The notes beneath the pieces are model-generated. The model was given only the letters and a program-made list of their open reading frames with translations, did no database searches and was not told where the DNA came from. The position numbers and the translations under genes were made by a program. From Nocardiopsis flavescens (GTDB lineage: Bacteria > Actinomycetota > Actinomycetes > Streptosporangiales > Streptosporangiaceae), in contig NZ_FQZK01000009.1 of the NCBI RefSeq assembly GCF_900141985.1, positions 1 to 64,000 on the forward strand: a stretch of DNA of 64,000 nt, read 5' to 3'. Positions 40,961 to 48,755 of the stretch are shown one piece after another. Numbering within the stretch: position 1 is the stretch's first letter; every line of letters begins with the position of its first letter.

Positions 40961-42514
40961 ATGTCGCCAGTGGGTTATGTCTCCCGGATCGTCCGTGGTC
41001 TGGAGTCCATCGGTACCAAGGAAGCGGTGGTCCTCGACGGCCACCGCGTTTCGGGGGAACAGGTGCTCCGGCGTTGCTCGGCGCTGGCCGGAGCGCTGGC
41101 CGACCAGGGGCTGGGGCGGGGGTCCTCGGTCGCCTACCTGCACGGGAACAGCATCGAGTCGGTGGCCGTCCGCCTCGCGGTGCAGGCGCTCGGCGCCTGC
41201 TACGTCGGACTCCGGCCTTTCTTCGCCACCGGAGAGAAACTGAAGTTCCTGGTGGAGGGGCGCCCGACGCTTTTCCTGTTCGATCCGGACCAGAGCGACG
41301 AAGCCGCACTCCTGTGCTCCCGGTCCGGGATATCACGGGCGTTCTCCGTCGGTGCCTCCGACTTCGGCGAGAACCTGCTGGCGCTGGCGGACGGGCGGCC
41401 GGACGCGCCACTCGATTGCGCCGACCGGGGCGACGACGTCTCCATGGTGACCTTCACCAGCGGAAGCACGGGAGAGCCGAAGGGGATCACGCATACCTTC
41501 GCCTCTTCGTCCGGATTCTTCGATAACGCGCTTCATATGTACGGACCCGGCCCCTGGCGCTTCCTCGTCGCCATCCCCCTTTCGGACCTGGGCGGGGAGA
41601 TCGTGCAGTGGACCCTGGCCGGCGGCGGCACCGCCGTCCTGATGGACGACTTCCGCGCCGACGAGGCGGTACGGATCCTCGGGCGGGAGCGCATCACCCA
41701 CTTCTTCGGATCGCCCTCCATGGTGCACGCGCTCGTCCACGAGCCCGGCCTGCGGAACACGCGGCTGCCGGATCTTCGACTGGTCGCCTACGGAGGCGCC
41801 GTCTCCTCCCCGTCCCGGACGGCGGACGCGGTGGCCGGGCTCGGCCCTGTCCTGATGCACAACTACGGCATGCAGGAGGCCGGGTTCATCAGTTTCCTCA
41901 GCCGGTCCGACCACATCCGGGCAGGACGCTACCTGCTGAACTCCGTGGGCCGTCCGCTACCGGGTGTCGAGATCGCCGTGCGCGACGCCGAGGGCGGCGA
42001 ACTGCCGGCGGGGGAGATCGGGGAGGTGTGCGTGCGCTCGGCCACGATCATGGCCGGTTACCGGCACCGCCCCGACCTGACCGCCCAGGTGCTCCGGGAG
42101 GGCTGGTTCCGCACCGGGGACCTGGGACGTATCGACGACGAGGGCTACCTCTACCTCGTCGGCCGCATCAAGGACATCATCATCGTGGACGCCTACAACG
42201 TCTATCCGCAACAGGTGGAGCAGGTGCTCTCCGCCCACCCCGGCGTCGCCCAGGCCGCCGTCGTGGGGGTGCCCGACCCCGACACGGGGGAGAGCGTCTA
42301 CGCGGCGGTCGTCCCCTCCTCCGAGATCCCGGCGGGGCGGACCGCGGAGTTCACGGCCGGGCTCGCGGCCGCCGTGCGCGACACCCTCGGCTCCGTCCAC
42401 GAGCCGGCCCGCATCGACCTCCTCGCGAGCCTGCCCCTCACCCCCCGCGGAAAACCCGACAGGGAAGCGCTGCGGGGCCGGGCGGCCGAAACCGCCGCGT
42501 CCCCCCGCACCTGA
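40961..42514 (+). CDS. Acyl-AMP/CoA ligase
   Basis: 517-residue member of the acyl-adenylate superfamily: TFTSGSTGEPKGITHTF P-loop, HNYGMQEAGFISF, GWFRTGDLGRIDDEGYLYLVGRIKDIIIVDAYNVYPQQVE and a C-terminal LTPRGKPDREAL lysine. This is the 4-coumarate/fatty-acid ligase type, not an NRPS adenylation domain. The ATG at 40961 is chosen because it leaves the palindrome outside the gene and gives the family's N-terminal length. Two further enzymes follow at short spacing. Likely role: activate a carboxylic acid for condensation or CoA transfer in the same small pathway. Confidence 0.87.
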   Translation: MSPVGYVSRIVRGLESIGTKEAVVLDGHRVSGEQVLRRCSALAGALADQGLGRGSSVAYLHGNSIESVAVRLAVQALGACYVGLRPFFATGEKLKFLVEGRPTLFLFDPDQSDEAALLCSRSGISRAFSVGASDFGENLLALADGRPDAPLDCADRGDDVSMVTFTSGSTGEPKGITHTFASSSGFFDNALHMYGPGPWRFLVAIPLSDLGGEIVQWTLAGGGTAVLMDDFRADEAVRILGRERITHFFGSPSMVHALVHEPGLRNTRLPDLRLVAYGGAVSSPSRTADAVAGLGPVLMHNYGMQEAGFISFLSRSDHIRAGRYLLNSVGRPLPGVEIAVRDAEGGELPAGEIGEVCVRSATIMAGYRHRPDLTAQVLREGWFRTGDLGRIDDEGYLYLVGRIKDIIIVDAYNVYPQQVEQVLSAHPGVAQAAVVGVPDPDTGESVYAAVVPSSEIPAGRTAEFTAGLAAAVRDTLGSVHEPARIDLLASLPLTPRGKPDREALRGRAAETAASPRT

Positions 42515-42552
42515 GAAGTACGGCGTCCGAACGACCACAGGGGAGTACCAGC

Positions 42553-43497
42553 ATGCGCCAGCTAGAGATCGAATGGGTCCAGCCGCGGATCACCGTCACC
42601 GCCGACCTCACCGACGACAACCCGGACCTGGTCGACATGGTCTGGAACAGGCTGGTCCCCTACAACAGCCTGCAGAACCACGCGCTGGTCTCCGGCGACC
42701 ACCTCTACCACCTCCTGCCCGACCCGGAACCGATCCACAGGGCCGCCGAGTACAAGATGCGGGACCGCACCGAGGCGCCGGACGGCACCGTCTTCCTCTC
42801 CCAGCTGCAGCACATCGGCATCAAGTACGGACCGCTCACCGAGTACCTGCCCGCCGCGCCGATCGGCCACGTCGTTCCCGACGACGTCGACGCCCTGCGC
42901 AGCGCCGGCCGCTACTGCTGGGACGCGGCCTACCGGACCAAGGAGGTCGTCGAGGTCCGGGTACGGCGCAAGGGCGACCGGGTGGACGACTACCCGCTCC
43001 CCCGGCCTCCCCGCGTCGGCGACCCCGACGTGCAGCGCCTCATCGACGAGATGCACGACGCCACCCGGCGCTCGTGGACGGACCCGCCCGAGGAGCTCGT
43101 CGACATGCACGCGGGCCGGATCGGCAGCCGGGCCGGGAGCAGGGACCAGTACTTCTCCACGCTGGTCTTCCTCAACGGCGAGGTGCGGCCGCTGGGGTAC
43201 AACGCGCTCAACGGACTCGTCCGCCTCGTGCGGACCACCGACCTCCCGCTGGAGACCCTCCGGGAGATCACGCCCGGCTTCATCCGCACACCGGCGGAGT
43301 TCCTGGGCTACACCGGACTGCACGCCCTGGAGGACTTCACCGGGCGAAGCGTCAAGGCACTCGGCGCGCTGGAGGACCGGGAGGAGTACTTCGCGCTGAT
43401 CAGCACCCTGGCCCTGTACACGAACATGCTCAACACCTGGAACCTCCACCTGTTCCCGTGGGACCACGGAAAGGAGTACCCCTACCCCCGGGGGTGA
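42553..43497 (+). CDS. Cucumopine-synthase-like (DUF3830/cyclophilin-like) protein
   Basis: 314 residues. The N-terminal part (LEIEWVQPRITVTADLTDDNPDLVDMVWNRLVPYNSLQNHALVSGDHLYHLLP) and the phrase TVFLSQLQHIGIKYGPLTEYLPAAPIGHV fit my memory of the cyclophilin-like opine-type cucumopine synthases, followed by a C-terminal helical region. Cucumopine synthase condenses histidine with 2-oxoglutarate. GGGGAG precedes the ATG. Its place between an acyl ligase and a PLP decarboxylase suggests an amine/amino acid condensation. Assignment rests on recall and needs a profile search. Confidence 0.6.
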   Translation: MRQLEIEWVQPRITVTADLTDDNPDLVDMVWNRLVPYNSLQNHALVSGDHLYHLLPDPEPIHRAAEYKMRDRTEAPDGTVFLSQLQHIGIKYGPLTEYLPAAPIGHVVPDDVDALRSAGRYCWDAAYRTKEVVEVRVRRKGDRVDDYPLPRPPRVGDPDVQRLIDEMHDATRRSWTDPPEELVDMHAGRIGSRAGSRDQYFSTLVFLNGEVRPLGYNALNGLVRLVRTTDLPLETLREITPGFIRTPAEFLGYTGLHALEDFTGRSVKALGALEDREEYFALISTLALYTNMLNTWNLHLFPWDHGKEYPYPRG

Positions 43498-43558
43498 CCC
43501 GTCGATCCGCGGGCCGCCGGAGCGGCCCGGCCGCGCATGGCACAGGAAAGGGGAGGGC

Positions 43559-45244
43559 GTGTCCCGCCGAGTGTTCGAGGCCGTCCGCGAGGAGCTGCGG
43601 CGGAGGATGCCCTCCCCGTCCGGGACGGGCGGGGAGGAGCTGGCCCGCCGGATCGGGGTCGCCTTCGACGCGTTCCCGCCGCGCACCGATCCCGACGACC
43701 CCTGGCTGGGCGGCCCCCCGGGGGATTACGCGTGGCTGGCCGAATACGAGGACCTGCCCGACGGGCCCCGGGACGCCGACCGGGTGCTCGGAGCCGCGGC
43801 GCGCGCCCTGCACGGCCAGCTGCGCTGGCACTCCCCGTCGACCCTGTTCAACATGACCCCGCAGCCGCTGCTGGACACCGCGGCGGTCACCGCGGTCACC
43901 GGCCTCTACAGCCCCAACGCGCTGTGGGACTTCTGCAGCGCCGGGGTGATCGAGGTCGAGCGGCAGCTCGTCCGGCAGTTCGCCCGCCGCGCGGGCTGGC
44001 CGGACACGGCGGGCGGCGTGTTCTCCTTCGGCGGCAAGGCCGGGCTGCTCTACGCCGTCAGGATGGGGTTGAACCGGTGCCTCCCGGGCTCCTCCCGCAC
44101 CGGACTGCCCCCGGGGCCCGCGCCGGCGGTCGTCACCACCGCCCACAACCACGACAGCCTCGAATCCGTCTGCGCGCTGCTCGGCCTCGGTACCGACGCC
44201 TGCGTGCGCGTACCCGTCCCTCCCGGGACGAGGGCCGAGCCCGACGCGATCGCCGGCGCGGTCGACGCCCTGCTGGCCCAGGGCCGGCCCGTCGCCTGCG
44301 TCGTGCTCTCCGGCGGCAACATCCTGCACAACGACATCGACCCGGTCCGGCCCGTCACCGCCGCGCTCGACCGGGTCCGCGCGAGGCACGCACTGCCCTA
44401 CCGGCCCCTGGTGCACTTCGACACGGTGGTCACCTGGCCCTGGCTCTTCTTCACCGACTACGACTTCGCGGGCGACCCCCTCGGCCTCGGGGCGGAGCTG
44501 GCCGGCCGCGTCCGGGCCACGACCGACCTGGTCTCCCAGGTGCGGGAGGCCGACTCGATGACCATCGACTTCCACAAGACCGGGCTGGCCCCCTACTCCT
44601 CCAGCCTCTTCCTCACCCGCGACGCCGCCGAACTGCACCACTGGGTGGAGGGCGGGCGGGGCGAGACCGTCCACCGGCCGCACGGCGAGAACGCGCTGCT
44701 GCACACCATCGAGCACTCGCGCGGCGCCGCACCCGTCCTGGCGGCGTGGGTGGCGGTGCAGAGCGTGGGGGTGGACGGCTTCCGCGTCTACCTGGCGAAC
44801 CTGCTCATGGCCAACCGGGCGTTCATGGACCTGTTGCCGAGCCGCGGCTTCGAGCTGCTCACACCCTTCTCCGACGGAGTCGCCTCGGTGTACCGGCCGG
44901 TGCCGCCCGACGGCCCGGCGGACTTCGCCGGCCTCCTGGACGCCGAACCCCCCGTGCTCGAAGCGGCCAACAACTACACACACGCCCTGTTCAGGCTGCT
45001 CGCCGGCTACGAGGGCAACCCCTACTCCAGGGTCGTCCTCGGCCACCTTCCGGCCTACGGCAGGGGCAGGGGAGGTGAACCGGTCGCCGCACTGCGGCTG
45101 GTCCCCGGCTCGGTCTTCCTCGACGAGGCGGCCTGTTCGCGGATCGCCGAGCGCATGGAACAGGTGAAGAAGGCGCTCGACGTCGCGGTCCTGTTCGGCC
45201 CCGAGGAGCTGAACGGGACACCCGTGTACCACGTTCCCGAGTGA
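43559..45244 (+). CDS. PLP-dependent group II decarboxylase-like enzyme
   Basis: 561 residues of fold-type I PLP enzymes, similar to glutamate/aromatic amino acid decarboxylases. Visible are HSPSTLFNMTPQPLLDTAAV near the N-terminus, TTAHNHDSLES (PLP-stacking His), HFDTVVTWPWLFF (PLP-N1 Asp) and the Schiff-base Lys in TIDFHKTGLAPYSSS. The start is GTG at 43559. It is 61 bases after the cucumopine-synthase-like gene and is probably in its operon. Substrate could be an amino acid or its condensation product; a non-decarboxylating lyase role is also possible. Confidence 0.85.
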   Translation: MSRRVFEAVREELRRRMPSPSGTGGEELARRIGVAFDAFPPRTDPDDPWLGGPPGDYAWLAEYEDLPDGPRDADRVLGAAARALHGQLRWHSPSTLFNMTPQPLLDTAAVTAVTGLYSPNALWDFCSAGVIEVERQLVRQFARRAGWPDTAGGVFSFGGKAGLLYAVRMGLNRCLPGSSRTGLPPGPAPAVVTTAHNHDSLESVCALLGLGTDACVRVPVPPGTRAEPDAIAGAVDALLAQGRPVACVVLSGGNILHNDIDPVRPVTAALDRVRARHALPYRPLVHFDTVVTWPWLFFTDYDFAGDPLGLGAELAGRVRATTDLVSQVREADSMTIDFHKTGLAPYSSSLFLTRDAAELHHWVEGGRGETVHRPHGENALLHTIEHSRGAAPVLAAWVAVQSVGVDGFRVYLANLLMANRAFMDLLPSRGFELLTPFSDGVASVYRPVPPDGPADFAGLLDAEPPVLEAANNYTHALFRLLAGYEGNPYSRVVLGHLPAYGRGRGGEPVAALRLVPGSVFLDEAACSRIAERMEQVKKALDVAVLFGPEELNGTPVYHVPE

Positions 45245-45347
45245 CGGGCCCGGAGCCCGCCAGGCCGGACGGGACGCCGACCTGCTCGGACGCTCTGCGG
45301 TGTGCCCTCCCGTCGTTCGGCCGGGCCGTCGGTCCCACCGCCGCGGA

Positions 45348-45515
45348 CGACCGGGGAGGCTCCGGCCTCCGCGACAAGAGCTCCGGACGGGCCGCGTAGA
45401 CCTGGTCAAAGGTCCGCGCCCGCTGCTCGCGGAGCTGGTGGGCGGTGCCGAAGCGCACCGACGCCGGGGCGCGGCAGCCGATCCCCGAACGACGGTGCCC
45501 GTGGTTGCAGTAGGC
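45348..45515 (-). pseudogene. IS3/IS481-type transposase remnant (C-terminus)
   Basis: On the minus strand this stretch reads AYCNHGHRRSGIGCRAPASV then RFGTAHQLREQRARTFDQVY and AARPELLSRRPEPPR. That is the C-terminal tail of integrase-core transposases, which normally reads like NxxRxHxGIGxxTPASVHxGTAxxxRxQRxxTLDxAYxxxPxRF. The catalytic DDE part is missing and no terminal repeats were found. The rest of the 458-bp gap (45245-45702) holds no gene. It marks past insertion next to the XRE/ImmA/PIN genes. Confidence 0.75.
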
Positions 45516-45677
45516 CGTGGGACCCTCCGGGCACCCGCGGGCGTGGGCCGGTGGCCCGGCCCCGACACGGCGTGACGTGGATACCGTGTCGGATCGGCAG
45601 GGCTCCGCCGTCTGCACCCTGCCCGGGGGAAGGCGTTTCCGGCTGCTCGGACCGTGGCGCCGTGCTGGGCGTACACC

Positions 45678-45683
45678 TATACT
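45678..45683 (+). promoter_or_regulatory. -10 element of the XRE operon, with flanking inverted repeat
   Basis: TATACT is a strong -10 hexamer. Just after it, TGAATC and GATTCA form 6-bp arms around 15 bases (45684-45710), well placed for autorepression by the XRE protein. I see no convincing -35. Confidence 0.5.
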
Positions 45684-45729
45684 TGAATCAGATACAAGGT
45701 AGATGATTCAGAGCGGCGGGGTGGTGTGC

Positions 45730-46068
45730 ATGGCAGTGGCGGACATCGGAGCGCGGATCGAGCGCGCCCGGCAGGCGGCGAGCATGAGTCAGCGGGCTCT
45801 CGCTGACGCCACGGGCATCTCTCAGTCCACTCTGTCTCGGATCATCTCCGGGGACCGGGTGGCGAAGATGCCCGAGATCGTGGCGATCGCTTGGGAGACC
45901 GGACACACGGTCGCCCAGCTCACCGGGATCGGGGTGGTGTCCGAGCGTGTGCAGTGCGCGGCCCGCGCCACCAACGACTCCGACATGGCCGGCATGCGCC
46001 AGGCGCTGTTGGACTTCCTGGAACTGGACGCCTACCTGGACGACCAGGCCATTCCCGCCACGATCTGA
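45730..46068 (+). CDS. XRE-family DNA-binding protein
   Basis: 112 residues. A single helix-turn-helix of the Cro/CI type: IGARIERARQAASMSQRALADATGISQSTLSRIISGDRVAKMPEIVAIAWETGHTVAQLTGI, followed by about 45 residues. Start uncertain: ATG at 45730 gives the family N-terminus, and an ATG at 45703 is in frame. It is the first of three genes with an ImmA/IrrE peptidase and a PIN-like protein. By analogy the peptidase may cleave it under stress. GC content is visibly lower than around it. Confidence 0.85.
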   Translation: MAVADIGARIERARQAASMSQRALADATGISQSTLSRIISGDRVAKMPEIVAIAWETGHTVAQLTGIGVVSERVQCAARATNDSDMAGMRQALLDFLELDAYLDDQAIPATI

Positions 46069-46085
46069 AACCGGACAGACCAAAC

Positions 46086-46955
46086 GTGAGTGCAGAAGCC
46101 GAAGGCCGTGCCACCGCCGAACGGTTCCGGGAGGAGCAGAACCTCGGTGTGCAGCCCCTGGGTGACCTCGTGGCGATCATCGAGCAGGCCACAGGCATCG
46201 ACGTGGCCGTACTCGAAGCGGACCAGGACCAGCACGGCCTGATGATGCGGGATCCCCGGCGCGACGCCGTGTTCATCGGTGTCGCGCGCACCCGTAATCC
46301 GATGCGGCAACGCAGCACACTCGCCCATGAACTCGGCCATGTCCTGTTCACCGACGTCACGGGTGGCTCGGCGGGCGCTTGGAGCCACCGTTCCCCCGAA
46401 GAGATCCGAGCCGACGCGTTCGCCCGACACCTGCTCGTTCCGGTCGAGGGCCTGCGTGAATTCCTCGGTGGCCGGGGACCACTCACCCAGTCCGACCTCT
46501 CCGAGGTCGTCCAGCGGTTCCTGGTCTCACCCAAGATCGCCGTGATCGCACTGTGCCGGGCGGGGCACATCGATGAAGCCACCAAGCAGGAGTGGCTTCC
46601 CCTCACGACGCCGCGATTGGCCACGCGGTTCGGCTGGAGTGACCAGTACCGCGCTCTCCAGGACGAATCGGCTCGGCGCAGGGCACCGCAACGGCTGCTC
46701 GCGAGAGCGATCAGTGCCTATGCCGAAGGCGTGCTGTCGGTGCAGGCCATCGCCACGCTTCGCGGTATCACCCGGCAGGAAGCCGAAGCGGAACTGCGGG
46801 AAGCGGGGGTGGTGCCGCGCGAGCGACCGGTCGCGTGGGCCGACCCCGACGAGCTGCCCGACGTCGATGTCGACCTCGCGGCTTTGGACGAGGCCCTCGC
46901 CGAGCCCGGTCACGGCTCCCGGCCCGTGGATGTGACAGCGAGAGAGAACGGATGA
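46086..46955 (+). CDS. ImmA/IrrE family metallopeptidase
   Basis: 289 residues with the zinc motif HELGH at residues 81-85 (STLAHELGHVLFTD) and the third ligand region EEIRADAFARHLLVP. This is the ImmA/IrrE (COG2856) family, which cleaves XRE repressors. An extended C-terminal part (about residues 170-289) includes a helical segment LLARAISAYAEGVLSVQAIATLRGITRQEAEAELREAG that may bind a partner. The GTG at 46086 lies 17 bases after the XRE stop. Its stop overlaps the next gene by 4 bases. Confidence 0.9.
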   Translation: MSAEAEGRATAERFREEQNLGVQPLGDLVAIIEQATGIDVAVLEADQDQHGLMMRDPRRDAVFIGVARTRNPMRQRSTLAHELGHVLFTDVTGGSAGAWSHRSPEEIRADAFARHLLVPVEGLREFLGGRGPLTQSDLSEVVQRFLVSPKIAVIALCRAGHIDEATKQEWLPLTTPRLATRFGWSDQYRALQDESARRRAPQRLLARAISAYAEGVLSVQAIATLRGITRQEAEAELREAGVVPRERPVAWADPDELPDVDVDLAALDEALAEPGHGSRPVDVTARENG

Positions 46956-47566
46956 GTCACCGGCCGATCATCGACGCCGGCCCCGGTCTGAACTTTCTCT
47001 CGATCAACCAGGAGCGCCTTCTCATCGGGGTTCTGGGCAAGCTCAGTGCTCCGGAGACCGTGCAGCGCGAGGTCTTCGACAAAGCACGGCAGGATGAGCG
47101 TTTCCGTGCGGCCGCGGGCATCTGGCGGAAGCTGGCCCCCAACTGGATGCAGATCCTGTCCGACGACCAGACCCCCGAACTCGCGGCGGTGGTCCAACGC
47201 ATCACCCGTCAGCCCATGGCCGAACGACTGAAGCGCCCCAAGGACCTGGGTGAGGTCATGGTCATCGCGCACGCGGTCGTCATCGCCGAGGCCGGCGGTC
47301 GGGTGACCGTGCTGATCGATGACGGGGAAGGCGCGCGAACAGCCACCTCGGAGATCAACCGCCTCGAACGGCTCCGCCGCAGCGGACGCCCGGTGGGGAC
47401 GTTCACCCTGGTGGGCACGCTGTCCGTTCTGGAGCGCGCGGTGCAGAAGAAACAAGTCTCAGACAAGGCGGACATGCGTCATCTCTACCGGCGGTTGCGT
47501 GAATTGGATGACGGACTGCCACCGATCGAGACGACCCGGTTGCTGTCACCCGACCTCTGGCGCTGA
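46952..47566 (+). CDS. PIN-like domain protein (probable nuclease partner)
   Basis: 204 residues. IIDAGPGLNFL at the N-terminus, EVFDKARQD and LGEVMVIAHAVVIAEAGGRVTVLIDDGEGARTA give the spaced acidic residues of PIN-like nucleases. It is translationally coupled (ATGA) to the ImmA/IrrE gene. Such a triplet of XRE regulator, peptidase and PIN-like protein looks like a toxin-antitoxin or stress-defence unit. Activity is inferred, not shown. Confidence 0.7.
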   Translation: MSHRPIIDAGPGLNFLSINQERLLIGVLGKLSAPETVQREVFDKARQDERFRAAAGIWRKLAPNWMQILSDDQTPELAAVVQRITRQPMAERLKRPKDLGEVMVIAHAVVIAEAGGRVTVLIDDGEGARTATSEINRLERLRRSGRPVGTFTLVGTLSVLERAVQKKQVSDKADMRHLYRRLRELDDGLPPIETTRLLSPDLWR

Positions 47567-47882
47567 CTTCCCGCACATCCGCTGCCTCCCGGGATCAGGG
47601 CCCGGCCGGAGGGCGCCGAGTCGAACGAGGTGTCGACCTGGTCGGAGTCATCGACGGCGACGAAGAACGGGGCGAGCGTTGCGGGGCGAAGGGTTTCGAG
47701 GGTTTCCGACCATCACGCGCCCCGCACATCAGGACACCGAGAACCGTTAGCGACCGGGCGCACCCTGGTCTGGGGGCGCCCCTGGGGAACCCGGGCGGCT
47801 GAAAACCTCACCGCGTATCCGCCACAGCCGTCCGTAGGAGGTCGGAACCGCCCGGCGGCCGGGCGCCCTGCCCCGACACAAA
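47567..47882. other. Intergenic region, about 316 bp, no gene seen
   Basis: Sequence between the PIN-like gene and the tRNA terminator. No coding region, RNA or clear repeat is supported. If the left-hand genes are an inserted island, one attachment site could lie here, but I found no repeat of the tRNA 3' end. Confidence 0.35.
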
Positions 47883-47925
47883 AGAGAAAGCCGGTCCCGT
47901 GTGGTGTCCGGGTCCGGCTTTCTCT
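47883..47925 (-). terminator. Terminator downstream of tRNA-Arg
   Basis: A 12-bp stem (AGAGAAAGCCGG with CCGGCTTTCTCT, 47883-47894 and 47914-47925), with further pairing inside the loop, followed on the minus strand by TTTTGT. It begins 18 bases after the tRNA 3' end. Confidence 0.8.
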
Positions 47926-47942
47926 CCACTGTCTCATGGTGG

Positions 47943-48015
47943 CGCACTCGGGAGGATTCGAACCCCCAACCTTCTGATCCGTAGTCAGATGCTCTATCCA
48001 TTGAGCTACGAGTGC
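47943..48015 (-). tRNA. tRNA-Arg (anticodon ACG)
   Basis: A 73-nt cloverleaf on the minus strand. The acceptor stem is GCACTCG/CGAGTGC; the D arm holds AGCTCAATGGATAGAGC; the anticodon arm TCTGA-CTACGGA-TCAGA gives ACG; the T arm is TTGGGGGTTCGAATCC. The gene ends with discriminator G, and CCA is not encoded. A34 should be converted to inosine to read CGN codons, mainly CGC, which is abundant here. Confidence 0.95.
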
Positions 48016-48175
48016 AGGTTGTTCAGTTGTCGTCGCCCGGCGGATCTCGTCCTCCCTGGCGACGTCTCCGACTCTATCACGGTGCAGAAGTGGCTTCGCG
48101 CCATTTATGCGTGTGACCCCCGTCATCGGGACGCGGTGCCGAACCGGGTCCGCGGCCGGACGCGATAGGTCGTGT

Positions 48176-48655
48176 ATGGACACCGAGACCGCCTCCGGAC
48201 AGGACGGCTCCCCCGAGCAGGCGGTTCCCCTGTGGGCACTGTTCGTCCTGTCCGCGACGGGCGGCCTGATCGTCGGTATCGCCGCCATGGTCGCCCGGGG
48301 GCTGCTGCCCGGCTCCGTGGCGTGGATCGGCGACTCCGGGGCGGCCTGGGCGGTCGCCGCGTTCGTCGCCGGGGCGGCTGCGGCCGGTGCGCGTCCGTGG
48401 GCGTGCGCCGTGGCCGGGCTGCTCGCCCCGTGGGGCGCGGTCCTGGGCTACCACGGGTTCACCCCGCTGCTGTGGCTCGACGGGCAGGACCTGCGGGCCC
48501 TGCTGGTGTGGACGGTGTGCGCAGCGGTGGCCGGGCCGCTGCTCGGGCTGGCCGGGCACGTGTGGCGCGCCCGGCGGGGGCGGTGGCGGACGGGCGCCGC
48601 GGCGCTGCTCGGGGCGGTCCTGGCCGCCGGGGGCGCCTTCGAACTCATCGGCTGA
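48176..48655 (+). CDS. Membrane protein (DUF6518-like)
   Basis: 159 residues with about five membrane helices (VPLWALFVLSATGGLIVGIAA; AWAVAAFVAGAAAAG; ALLVWTVCAAVAGPLLGLAG; TGAAALLGAVLAAGGAFELIG). A C-terminal RARRGRWR loop is positive-inside. Start ATG at 48176. The spacing and Gly-rich helices resemble DUF6518 proteins. Function unknown; it stands alone. Confidence 0.7.
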   Translation: MDTETASGQDGSPEQAVPLWALFVLSATGGLIVGIAAMVARGLLPGSVAWIGDSGAAWAVAAFVAGAAAAGARPWACAVAGLLAPWGAVLGYHGFTPLLWLDGQDLRALLVWTVCAAVAGPLLGLAGHVWRARRGRWRTGAAALLGAVLAAGGAFELIG

Positions 48656-48755
48656 GAGCCGAGTCCCGCACATGCCGGGTACGGCCCGGCCCCGGGTACC
48701 GCGGGGTCGGGCCGCCCCGCCCCGCGCCGCCCGGGGCCGTGGCCGGGTCGCCGGG

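Noticed and set aside
40761..41243. Open frame starting 12 bases after a GGAGGAGGAG site
   Set aside because: The protein is Trp/Arg/Ser-rich with no family resemblance and overlaps the acyl ligase in another frame.
45703..45729. Upstream start for the XRE gene
   Set aside because: The added residues (MIQSGGVVC) do not fit the family and the position overlaps the likely operator repeat; it remains possible.
47567..48015. An attachment site repeat of the tRNA-Arg 3' end marking an island boundary
   Set aside because: I did not find a second copy of the tRNA 3' sequence in the window; the island idea rests on other signs only.
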